DNA from: Plasmopara viticola
Taxonomy: Eukaryota; Oomycota; Peronosporomycetes; Peronosporales; Peronosporaceae
Reading direction: 5' to 3'
DNA: 64,000 nt
Assembly (NCBI GenBank): GCA_001695595.3
Contig: MBPM02000006.1
Location: forward strand, 248,001 to 312,000
The notes beneath the pieces were generated by a model. The model made no database searches, had not been told where the DNA came from, and saw only the letters and a program-made list of their open reading frames with translations. Numbering within the stretch: position 1 is the stretch's first letter; each line of letters opens with the position of its first letter. The position numbers and the translations under genes were made by a program. This document shows positions 30,729-41,100 of the stretch, one piece after another.

Positions 30729-32357
30729 ATGACCAGAGAGGTTGACAACCCGGCTGGCAGCGTGTGCACAGGACACAAGACACCCGCTGCGCATGTACAT
30801 GGTCATCAGCTGGCGTGTTTTCGCCCAAGACGCCGTTTTCGGCTCGCTACAGCGGCCCTGACGACGCAAGACGACGATATGGAGCTGGCGTGTCGCTGTG
30901 AGCGCCAAGTGTTGCAGTGCCTCGTAAATATGAAGCAGCAGACGGACAGTGAGCTAAGCACGGCCGAATCTTTGTATCGGTTTCGTCTACGCAAGTGGAA
31001 TGAGCGATTTTTCGCCCGTGACTGGGCGCAAGAGCGTGTGTGCCAGAAGTGGAAGGAGAATCAGAAGCGTTTCACGGAGCAGCCAGATGACACGCAAGAA
31101 AGTAAAGCGGTTAGCAGCGTGTCTCCGACCGCTGCAGTCAAGGTGGCGTTATCTACATTTGCCTCTGCAGCAGAACTTATGCTACACTCGCGTCAGTTTG
31201 ACGCTTTGTTAAAGGCTGGAGTGTCGCCGCAGCTTCGTGGTAAGGTCTGGTGGATGTGCAGCGGTGCAGCGGAGCTTCGTCGTGGAGCAAAAGAGTCGTA
31301 CCCAGCACTGCTGCATCGATTACACACTTTAAGTAAGTGCGCAGAGATGGATATTGAAAAGGACCTGCCCCGAACCTTTCCCCTTGCACTTCGCAAGTCG
31401 ATGCTGCAATCACAAGAGTTTCCAGACGATGACAACTTTGGTGAACTCCGTCGAGTACTACAGGCTTATTCATTGCGAAACTCGTCGGTGGGGTATTGCC
31501 AGAGCATGAACTTTCTAGCTGCAGTGTTGCTGCAGCACATGGGAGAAGAGGAGGCCTTTTGGGTTTTAGCAGCGATTGTGGAGGAGCTGACACCGCAGTA
31601 TCATACTCGAACGATGACTGGCAGTCGCGCAGACCAACGCGTTTTTTCGGATTTAGTGACGCAAAAACTTCCTGATTTAGCGAATCACTTGCAAGCTTTG
31701 GGCGTGGACTTTGAGCCATTTACACTTAAATGGTTTTTGTGCCTCTTTTTGAACTCACTTCCTTTTGAACCTGTCATGCGGATTTGGGATCTATTCTTTT
31801 GCGAGGGCAGTCACATTTTATTGCGGGTGGGGCTTGTGCTTTTGAAGCTAAATAAACTTCGTATCATGGCATGTGACGACGCTCTCGACGTGTATGAGAT
31901 GTTTAAGGTTTCGCATGAAACTTTGCAACAATTGACGGCTCCGTACCGATCTGGACTGCTTAACCGTGATGAATGTGTATGTGATACATTGATCCGACTT
32001 GCAATGGACAAGTCGTTTGTAGGAACAATTCCATTTGATTCGCTGCACGAGTTGCGTCAATACCATCGGTGCGAAATTGAAGCAGAATTGAAAGAAGCTG
32101 AAGTGCAACGTTTGGAACGTCATCAATGCGGGACTGATACAGTTGAGGCAACGTCGTCGAACACCTCCCACGATTACTGTAAAGACCGTGCGCTGATGAT
32201 GGAGTACGACTTTGTGGACGACTACGCCTATAGCTCTGGCTCGGAGGTGTCTCCTGCATTGAATATTCGATTTATGGATTTGTACGACAGTGACGACTCG
32301 AGCGCTGACTACTTCGTTGACGTCATGTACGACTTTTCTTTCCAACCCTGTCGTTAA
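30729..32357 (+). CDS. TBC-domain Rab GTPase-activating protein
   Basis: The gene encodes 542 residues from ATG 30729; a second in-frame ATG at 30879 is an alternative start that would drop 50 poorly structured residues. The TBC domain spans roughly 160-395. It shows motif A (LRGKVWW), motif B IEKDLPRTF with the arginine finger (Arg215) and motif C VGYCQSMN with the glutamine finger (Gln258), followed by LKWFLCLFLNSLPFEPVMRIWDLFF. Both fingers are intact, so it should speed GTP hydrolysis by a Rab protein and so control vesicle traffic; which Rab is unknown. A helical, basic stretch precedes the TBC domain. The C-terminal 100 residues are rich in Asp, Tyr and Ser. Its promoter is shared with the minus-strand EctC-like gene, and its stop lies 125 bp from the convergent hydrolase gene. 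Confidence 0.93.
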   Translation: MTREVDNPAGSVCTGHKTPAAHVHGHQLACFRPRRRFRLATAALTTQDDDMELACRCERQVLQCLVNMKQQTDSELSTAESLYRFRLRKWNERFFARDWAQERVCQKWKENQKRFTEQPDDTQESKAVSSVSPTAAVKVALSTFASAAELMLHSRQFDALLKAGVSPQLRGKVWWMCSGAAELRRGAKESYPALLHRLHTLSKCAEMDIEKDLPRTFPLALRKSMLQSQEFPDDDNFGELRRVLQAYSLRNSSVGYCQSMNFLAAVLLQHMGEEEAFWVLAAIVEELTPQYHTRTMTGSRADQRVFSDLVTQKLPDLANHLQALGVDFEPFTLKWFLCLFLNSLPFEPVMRIWDLFFCEGSHILLRVGLVLLKLNKLRIMACDDALDVYEMFKVSHETLQQLTAPYRSGLLNRDECVCDTLIRLAMDKSFVGTIPFDSLHELRQYHRCEIEAELKEAEVQRLERHQCGTDTVEATSSNTSHDYCKDRALMMEYDFVDDYAYSSGSEVSPALNIRFMDLYDSDDSSADYFVDVMYDFSFQPCR

Positions 32358-32481
32358 GGATATCTACCTAGGCGATTGAAGGAAGAGGAAGTACAGATTT
32401 ACATTAAACTATTTTATAAGTAATCAGAGACAACAAAGCCATTTCTCAGGAATCTGGTTGACATGTAATTCTGTACGATCG

Positions 32482-33576
32482 TTATCTATATATCGCAACA
32501 TGTAAAAAATCCACGGCTTTCGAGTACGCTAAAGCATCGCGCGGGTCGTAGTGCTCTCCTTCAACGCGAAGGATTTCTGCTAGACCGGAGTACTTGACGG
32601 CAAGTTCGTCGCTCTGTTTCTTGGACACATATCTATCATTGTTTGCAGCCACAAAGAGTACAGGGGCATAGCAGAGCTCGACAAAGTCCACAGGACAGAG
32701 GAGCTCGATGTCCACCTCAGTGCGCTTCTTGACACTCTTGTTGACTGCAGCTACGGCTACTTTTATGACCGCCTTTGGCACGGAGAACCCCTCCTGCTGC
32801 ACTTCGCGTATTAATTCCTCAGTAACCCCCCTCACGGAGGCGAAAGCGCTGTCCAACACAATGGCTCGAATCGGCTTGTTTAGCTGTTGTCCAGTGCGCA
32901 TCGCACGAGGCAACGTGTCCAGCTTGGCCTGCATCTTCTTGTCCGCTGCTCCTGCCGCACGAATGGCAACATTAGTTACTGCAGGAAATGCCCCCATACT
33001 GTGCGCATATAGACAAATATCTGAAACAGACTCGTCTGTTTCAAGTGTTTGTAGCACTGCGAACAAGTCCAGCGCTTCGTTCCATCCCATGGTCACATAG
33101 ACGCCGTCCGACAATCCCGAACCGCAGCAGTCGAAGGCCAACACAGAAAATCCGCGCTTTAGTGCTAAATTGCGAACACGTAGTGCATCCAGTCGTGATC
33201 CGATGTTAGAGTGCAGATAAATTAAGCAAGGGGTTACAGACGGAGTGTTGCTACGTTTGGAGAAAAGCTGCCAGTGCGAGCAGCACACGCGCAACCCACG
33301 TTCGTTATACACATCAAAGTCTTTGCGTTTAGTCTGCGTCACATCGTCTTGTGTTGGAACCACAGAAAGCTCTGCAATCTGAAAGCATTCAGGCCCAAGC
33401 TCGCTCACGTTGTAGAACGCGCGTTTGGGGCGAATTACAGCTTTGACAACATCACGGTAACCGTTTTCAAGCAGCTCTTTGACGCTGGCGTCGCCTGTGC
33501 CACCGAGTCGCTTAAGTTCTGCCTCGAGTTCACCATCCGCGAAAATTTCCATCTCGCTGGATACGCCATTGCCCAT
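32482..33576 (-). CDS. Myristoylated-type alpha/beta hydrolase
   Basis: A single exon encodes 364 residues. The start MGNGVSSE fits the N-myristoylation pattern (Gly2, Ser6), so the protein may attach to membranes. The hydrolase fold begins near residue 85. It shows the oxyanion region LIYLHSNIGSRLDA (118-131), FDCCGSGLSDG (148-158), the nucleophile elbow YAHSMGAFPA (Ser193), a probable catalytic Asp in ANNDRYVS (Asp314) and His in EGEHYDPR (His342). Ala replaces the first Gly of GxSxG, which is common in this group. It resembles the serine hydrolases related to ABHD13/ABHD17 (Bem46 type); the latter remove palmitate from membrane proteins, but the substrate here is unknown. It lies tail to tail with the TBC gene. 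Confidence 0.9.
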   Translation of the reverse strand: MGNGVSSEMEIFADGELEAELKRLGGTGDASVKELLENGYRDVVKAVIRPKRAFYNVSELGPECFQIAELSVVPTQDDVTQTKRKDFDVYNERGLRVCCSHWQLFSKRSNTPSVTPCLIYLHSNIGSRLDALRVRNLALKRGFSVLAFDCCGSGLSDGVYVTMGWNEALDLFAVLQTLETDESVSDICLYAHSMGAFPAVTNVAIRAAGAADKKMQAKLDTLPRAMRTGQQLNKPIRAIVLDSAFASVRGVTEELIREVQQEGFSVPKAVIKVAVAAVNKSVKKRTEVDIELLCPVDFVELCYAPVLFVAANNDRYVSKKQSDELAVKYSGLAEILRVEGEHYDPRDALAYSKAVDFLHVAIYR

Positions 33577-34417
33577 GAGATGGTAGCTACCGGAAGGGAA
33601 TTAAGAAAATAGTTGTTTCAATCGTGGCATCTAGCACGCAATTTAACGCCACCATATTAAAATTGCAGGATGGCTTCGCATGCACAATTCAAAAAAATTA
33701 ATTTTGACGATATAGGTCGGAAACTGTGTTTTATCAGGCCAAAGCCAGTTCGTGACGAGGTCGTCCGACAAGAGCAGAATTAACATCACCTCAAAACGAG
33801 TTGCAACGTGGTGCTTGGGTAGTTTTGTTGTTGTTGTGGCCACTAACGTCGCCATGCTCGACGTATCAATGTCATGTGTGAATATTCCGAGCTGCGAATG
33901 CACACCCCACCATTTTTTGTGTGCGGTCCCTGGTTAAATAGCGAGACGCCGTCTTCAATTAGCAGCTCTGGTTATTTGCATCTCGAGCAGACTCAACGAC
34001 AAAAGCTGCTTTGCCGTCGCAAATCGAGTACGTGCAACGTTTGCGTGTGTTGTTTAAGCAGTATGATGTAACAAGATGCCACTTGGTCGAGTTTGGGCTC
34101 ATTAAGACCCATCCCACGTTGTAGAGCAAGCATTTATCTAAAAAGTGTATCTCTACTTAGTGTCTGGTTCTCCGCTGTGTAAAAAATATCAACGCAAGTG
34201 CCATGTTGTCTAATGTTGCAACGAGTGGATCGCAACCGCGTCATTAAGTCTAAGTCAATCGTTTAAGGTCCAACGCCAAAGCCCTACGATCAATTATGAC
34301 GGACGCCTCGCACGCGCGAAACTCAACGGTTTTGACCTCGAAAATTAACGAAAGAAAGCCTTTTGAACTGGATTAGAAGTTATGATATATATATATATGT
34401 ATATATATATATGAGCC
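33577..34417. other. Upstream region of hydrolase gene, ending in (TA)n
   Basis: No gene was recognised; frames of 61-86 codons overlap on both strands without motifs. The stretch ends in an alternating TA run at about 34382-34412. Confidence 0.5.
34382..34412. repeat. (TA)n microsatellite
   Basis: Alternating TA for about 30 bp with one G interruption, directly left of the candidate inverted-repeat element. Confidence 0.85.
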
Positions 34418-35131
34418 GCGTTATCCATCCCCCCACTTCGTTATTCATCCCCCATTTAAGTGATTGGCTAATTAAATAAAATACTGAATGGCTAAAACTC
34501 GGGCTTGGTATTTAAATGTTCGTGACGCCACTAAATTACAACACGAATTAACTGATTTTCTTCTGTACTGCGCGCTACAGGATAATGTTAATTCTGAAGA
34601 CTGCTCAAACGTTCATTTTTTTATCTTTTGGGTATAGAGTTGCGCAAGGGGAACTTTAAAGCTTAGTGCTGAGAAAAATCTGTTTCACGGTAAGAGCATT
34701 AATCGTTTCACCAATATTCAATGGGGCTAGCTTGAAATAAGGCAATGCCTACAGGGGGACGACCTGGTGATAACAACAGTTAGCACTTTATTTAGACACT
34801 TCAATCGTGGCATAGTTTTAATCATCTCAGAGCATTCGCATTGTCGCAGAGCTGCGTCGAGTGCTGCATACAAGCAAGTCACCGGAGGCAATGAAATTTA
34901 AAAGCTTATTAGCTCTTTCGATTCCCGGATCCCATGTGCTCATCGCGATTTTAGCGAATTTCACGCAACAATGAATATTAAAGGCTTTTATATTATAATC
35001 TTACAAAATTCTCTGATTGCCGCAGCCATCCACGTTTAAAATTTAAGTTGAAGGGGGTTATAGCCCTGTGTTTGGTAATTGAGGGGTGCTTTAAAGAGCG
35101 GGGTGTAACGAAAGCTGTGGGGTGGTTAGCA
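34418..35131. mobile_element. Candidate non-autonomous element with imperfect inverted ends
   Basis: The left end has CGTTATCCATCCCCCCACTT, then CGTTATTCATCCCCCATTTA. The reverse complement of the right end (35131 to 35087) reads TGCTAACCACCCCACAGC, then TTTCGTTACACCCCGCTCTT. The two can be aligned over about 40 bp with gaps, sharing the order TTA-CC-CCCC-TTCGTTA-CCCC-TTTAA. The 630 bp between them have no coding potential. No target duplication was found. It could be a decayed MITE-like DNA transposon, or a coincidence of two C-rich repeats. Confidence 0.35.
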
Positions 35132-35398
35132 TCTCCCTTCAAAAGTTGAACTTGTCAAGGCTCTTTACATAAATTGTAGTAACTGAAAAAATGTATTCAA
35201 AAAGCCGATTAGCTGATACCTTGTGAAGCTGCACTTAATACTTGATAGCAATTTTCTTTACAAATACGGTGGTATTAAATTATCGCTCACGCTGGACACG
35301 TACGAGCACAAATAATACATGTTTTGGTCCTATTCTGATTTTTGTCAATCGTTTGCTTCGCTACCGCAATTTACAACCTAGGAGGAATTATAGAAACG

Positions 35399-35747
35399 TT
35401 AAAAAGCGTAAGCTTGGAAAAGGCTGGGGTGACGCCCTCCTTCCAGGCGCGGGGGCTAAATGCTCGCGCGCTTCGGGCAGGTGCTCTCGGGCATCTGCAG
35501 GTCTCTAACGAGTCTCACCCTCGACACGACGGTCTCCAGCACCGGGCGCCACCTGGGCTCTTACCAAGTCAGAGCTGAGCAAAATAATGGAAGACCCTCA
35601 CGACCTCGGTGCTGGCTGCACTGCCCGTCGAACGAGACCCGACGTACGCGGACACCACTCTATGCCGTGGACTAGCCATAGAGCCTAGCACGTGCATAAC
35701 TTGGCAACGCGATAACGTAATCCATTACATTACATTAAAAAGCGTAA
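35399..35747 (+). mobile_element. SINE-like retroposon copy 2, with target duplication
   Basis: The block 35412-35734 is about 95% identical to 13629-13950, in the same orientation. It is flanked by the exact 13-bp repeat TTAAAAAGCGTAA at 35399-35411 and 35735-35747, and ends in a pentamer tail (ATTAC, ATTAC, ATT). A different target duplication from copy 1 shows the two inserted independently. The GC-rich body contrasts with its AT-rich surroundings. Confidence 0.82.
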
Positions 35748-38009
35748 TTTCGAATCATTGAATTCGTGATTAAATTGCAGTCATTTGCTCACGTCGATCT
35801 TGATATAGTAAATGGTTGTTTCTCTGAAGAGTGTATATCTTCCTGCTCGCCTCGTCGACGCAAGTGTTGTGTGACCCTAAGCACGTCTAGTCCAATTTAC
35901 GCCCACGTGGATAATTTGACATTTTCTATCCTCGCAAAAGTTTCAGGATGGATATAACCACATTTTTCCATCTGTTGGAACTATACCTCCAAACTACTCA
36001 TACGGCTTTCCGGCTTCTATAGACCTGAGAAGGCGGCCGCATCTGCAGCCCCTCCTGCTGTTAAGCAGCTAAAGCGTGTCATGGTATGCGAGCTCTAGGA
36101 ACACAGTCTATGCTCGAGAGCTTAGGCAGCACAGATGAAAAGAGCTTCGGCTGTAGTGACCTTCTTAGCCCAAGCCCTAATAAGTGCTCTGTTTGAACTT
36201 TAAAATGCTGTAACGTAAAATGCTTATATATTAGAAGGGTGTCAATAAGTAAAAGTCTACGTTCAAATGACTGCTATTATATAAATAATATTAAGAGTGG
36301 GCTTGCCCTTCTCAAAGCGAAACTGCGATACCGGCCACAGCTACACCCGCTGCCTTGATTTCGATACGAGACACGATGCTTTAAGAACATAGAAGAAAAA
36401 TGAGCGGGAATGTGTAGCGGTCACCAGATTCTGGTCCAAAAACGCTGCCGATAATATCAACAGCCGAGCGACATGCACTCACTAAAGATCGACTATACAG
36501 CCAACCCTGCTGGTTCCGTGTGAATTTCTCTTGTAGCAATTAACATACTGGGAGATTTTAGCCTTTGGAAGTTTAAAAGATTCGGTGCACAGACCGTACA
36601 AATTCATTGTCAATGTGTTGGATCAAGAATTTTCTTTGTACTTTTCCTTGCGACTTAAGCAGGTGAGAAAAGCGTTTATAAGAATTTACACTTGATTAGC
36701 ACACTTGCACCACATTTTTGACTATGATTACAAAGTCGCTTAAGGTCTAAAGTCCCGCTGCACATAGCACATTTTTGACTGTCTGCGCATCGACTAACTG
36801 TAAGCGTTGGTGTTGAGCCAGTAAGGTTGGCAAGAAGAAGCTCTTCACCGTATTAATTCAAGCGCCATAGTCGAAACTATCCTGTCGCATGAGTATGGAC
36901 GTCATCTGCCTAAAAATTTAAACGATTGGAGCCGCGCTTATCATTACGGTTAAGCGGCCGAAAGAAAATCAGAAACATACGCTAGACCATACAGGCACAA
37001 TCACTTTATTATGACATGAACTATGTCTAGGCTTTTTTCTTCATGCCATTGGTAAAAAGCTTCACAAATTATGGCAGCATAAAATTGAGCATGAAAGTAT
37101 ACCGTCCTTATATGTTTGATGTCCCTTATAAGCGATCTGTGCATGATCTTTTTCCTGTATATGGTGTTCGTGGTCTCCTTAAAATGCTGACACCACCTCG
37201 TCGTGGCTCTTGTAGTATCTCGGACTGTTGCAAGCATTTGCTTAGGAGCAACAAAGGTTTCGTCACTAGTGCTCTTTAAAAAGGACCAGTTCAATTTTTT
37301 TCTGATCGGGGTCTTTAATGTTTACACGCTCTCAGGTTTTGGCTTATTCTTTCTTCAGTCAATCCTTGGGAATACCGTGATGGCTGATATTGATGCTGGT
37401 AACGACATGTATCGGAAAGCAGAGTGCGCACCGGCAAGGACATGGCGTCATTTTCTACAGGATTTTTCATCGGCAAATGCGTATCGTCTAAAGTTGTTAG
37501 GCCGTATATTTTAGTTAACGTTTTAACGCAATTATCAATTCAAGTTACAAGTAATATACGATCAAAAGCTACAAATTGATTCGCGCTTTTTGGTGTCAGC
37601 GTCGCGTGCTGCTCTAGAGATCGAATACTTTTAATATAAAATTTACCATGTTGGCCTTTGAAAAAGTTTGCCTGTATGGCTCATAAGAAATTGTGCCTTG
37701 TTTATACCGCTAAGACATTGTACAGCCACAATCAGTCCCATCTATCTATCTTGACGTGCACAGACTCATAACAGTCGTATGAGCAAAGCTCACAATGCAG
37801 AGAGCCAATTGACGAAGCTTCTAACGAGGTGTAATCAATGCCGTATTTCTGTCAGTAAGTGGCAGTCTCTGGTCAAGATCAAATCGATTTTGTTGTGTAC
37901 TGTACAATATGCTTATGATGGTACGATAAGCTTACAATTCACCCAACCCCTCGCTGTTGCGCTGAAGCCTTTCTTCTGCATTATCGACTTAAAGAGCAAA
38001 AAATGTCTT
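35748..38009. other. Intergenic, no gene recognised
   Basis: Frames of 63-103 codons without motifs. One short stretch at about 36010-36090 reads RPEKAAASAAPPAVKQLKR and is less AT-rich, but ends at a stop. No RNA gene or repeat was noticed. Confidence 0.45.
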
Positions 38010-38149
38010 TGGTTTAAGCAGAGCCTGTGTTATTAATGCTTGTCAAAATAGAAACAGCACTTTGTTTAGGGCATGAAGTGCTCACTTCACAAGCAGAGCA
38101 CTTACTATTTGACTGTCCATTGTATAGGCGATATAGGAAAAACAGGTAG
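38010..38149 (+). pseudogene. LINE-like polyprotein tail (relic)
   Basis: A short frame ending at the TAG 38147-38149 reads ETALCLG, then EHLLFDCPLYRRYRKN. This resembles the conserved C-terminal zinc-binding tail of non-LTR retrotransposon polyproteins (C, then ET, then HLLFxCPxYxxxR). The upstream sequence shows no readable reverse transcriptase, so it is at most a 5'-truncated, decayed fragment. Confidence 0.35.
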
Positions 38150-41100
38150 AAAGTTCAAGCGCATCCACTTTAGACGGGGTCTGAAAGTTATCAGTACGTA
38201 AGACACATCTAGACTGACAGCCTATGCCCGAGAGTAAAACATCCTTAATTCCGCTAAGGATATGTAGCTTTGAACAAACTGAGAGTGCTTCATCTTTGGC
38301 AAAAGAGCTTTATGAAATTAAGGCAACTTGATCACAAAGCACCTTGCTCAGAGGAGAAATGCAGAAATGTATAGGATTCCCTGGTGACCGACCGTACACT
38401 ATCCTGGATCTATTTGTGCAATCGACTGCAGACAAATTTGATCAATACAGACTTGGGTTCCACGTTAAGGTTGTGTATTAAATTTTGCAACTTGAGGCAG
38501 AAATAATATCTATTTGGAATCATAAGAAGTTTTTGATATGTATCCGATTAAATTTAGGTTGGATTTCTGTCGAGCAGTCGCAGTCGTGATTTTGCTTTTC
38601 CTGACAGGAGCTGACACGTAACTTTTGTTTGGTGTAATGACACATTAAATCGTTCCCTCTCAAACGAAAAATGTATCCAATAGGAGAGGAATAGTATTAT
38701 CAATCATGTTTTGTCTTATGTACAAATCGCCAAATTGGTCATAACAGTGATCAAAGAGATAAAAAAGCTATCACTCGGCCGGAATTTAGAGCGCTGGCCA
38801 AGCCAACTCGTAAGCATATTGCTTTCGCATCTATGCTTCCACTGAATTTATCGATAATCAAGAAAAGATGCCTTTGTACCTTGATGGCTAAGGTTACGCC
38901 TACTTAGACCGCAAGAATGGCTGTGCTTGCTACAAATACTCCATTCACGCCGCAAGAAGCTAGCCAAAAGTGATACACCTGTCTGAGTTTTATAGGCAAA
39001 AGAACTAGGTAAGAGGCTCTCACCACACCACGATTCAAGGACGCAGACTTATGAAAATCGATTACCCTGAAATCCACTAATACTTTCGTAAGAAGCATCG
39101 GCAATAATGGAGATCACCACATGCACTCTGGTAGCCGCAAAGGCTGCAAAGCAAGTTTAGGCTAAGTAAAATAGACTGAATAGCATGATTACCTCGAGAG
39201 TCCCTCTAAAAAGATTGTTAGCTTTATAGTTTAGCGCATTGGCCATGCGAAAGTTTCGTCCATTAATGCGAAGGCTATAGTTTTCAAGGGACGCGATTTA
39301 ATGTGGAACGCACCCGTTGACGAGATTGCTAGCATTTGAGACCATGATAAATAGATTGGACGTTAAAACGATGATTCTTAATGGATATTACAAGTGAGTT
39401 TAACAATTGAAGTCACCAACAAAGAAATGGTCAAGCTTTTAGACTCGCACGAAAACCGGCTTCGACGCAGGTCACTGTACCACAGTCCTTCTGTAGACAT
39501 TAGGCCCGATGTGGGAAAGAAGGTCTTTTGGGTTGGAAAATTAAGGTAGATAAAGGTCTCAGTACGTTTATCTGCTATGTGCGCCGCTACTGTTCCTCGA
39601 AGGCCAGTACTCTGGTGGCATCTATACACGCCAGTTGGCTAAAAAAATGTTTTTCTGCGCAATTTTATAGTGGCTATAGCATGCGTGCAGTAAACCCACT
39701 CACAAGAAATTCATTTAACGTCCTAGAAAGCTCAATGATAAGCGTCGTTAGTACCTACTCGTATGATAGGCACAACGACAACTTTTTTAAAAATCGACCA
39801 AAACGCTTGGAACTAAGCCCGTACCACTATGAAAAAGTCATCAACGTAGGAAGTCTTAGAGTAAACTAAGTGCACTCATGGTCGGGAAGTGTTGGCTTCG
39901 GCAAAATACCAACCACGTTTTAAAGCATGATAACTAAAGCCGGTACGAAGACTCGTTCCACATGCGGCGTAAAGATCAAAATTTTGAATTGCATCGGCTT
40001 TTGACAAAGTGAATTCTTTGAAGCGAGATCGTTTCACAACATCACAAGAAGCTCTCTAGGCTCATTATATTGCCTCGACTTTACAACGCTTTCTACGTGA
40101 ACATTCTGCTTAGTCTGGCGGTCTTTCAGTGTCAGAAAAGACCACCCGCATCTCGACATTGCACTTACTTTATAACGAGCAGCAGCTCTGCAGCTCTTTT
40201 GTGACGGAGACCAAGCACTCGAAAAAACGTGTGTATGCCTTTCAGAATTCCTCTCAGTGACGACGTCGGCGGTCAAAATACGACCTTATGGGGAAGACTC
40301 GGACCTGTAAGTCCTCCAAGCCTTCAATTATGCATTTCATGAGCTCCACAGTCGTATCGATGGTCGCGTGTCTCATTGTGAGTTGACGAGCTCTGTAGGG
40401 TTGTCGTTTTTTTCAATGTGCCCCAAGCCTGTCTAGCTGCTTGGAATGCACTATCCTATAACCACACAGCCCTTAAGTATCATAGTCAATACGGAATGCC
40501 GTATGGCCACTTACCAAAACAATCGAGCACGGGGAAACGCATCGCACAGGTCAATTTCGAACTTAGATGAATTTGGGGTCATGAGGATTGATATTTTTTT
40601 TAAGACGCTTTACTTAATGTTAAGTATGACTAATATGGTGCCCGAAATCCCTAATGAATAATTAGATGCAAAAGTGTGTACGTATACTGTGTGTAGTATG
40701 TACAAATTTTGTTTAGTACATGACTCTGTAGAACATACTATCGATGTTTACCATGACTTAACATTTGAAATCGAGACCAAAAAATACAAGCATTTTAGCA
40801 GAACTGCTATGTCCATGAGAAGCTGAGCCTTGTCATCGATGTGCAAATGAACTCAGCTTATGTCAGACGACTTGAGGTTCGAGCCCGTTCTGCCGTGGAG
40901 CTCAACATCGACTATCGTTTTAATGACATGTAAATGATGCTGCATCGCTTAGTCGATTTCATGTAACTCAATGCTTCGAACTCTTTTTCTTGTCACCAAC
41001 AATGTCAAGTTACGACATTCCGGCTCCAAACATATTAAGCAACTTGGACTAGATCCGTGTCAATAGCGGTTCTGCTAAAGAGATGCTATTTACGTGGTTC

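Noticed and set aside
40860..40910. tRNA gene suggested by GGTTCGAGCCC
   Set aside because: The flanking bases do not form a T stem, and no acceptor, D or anticodon stem fits at the required distances.
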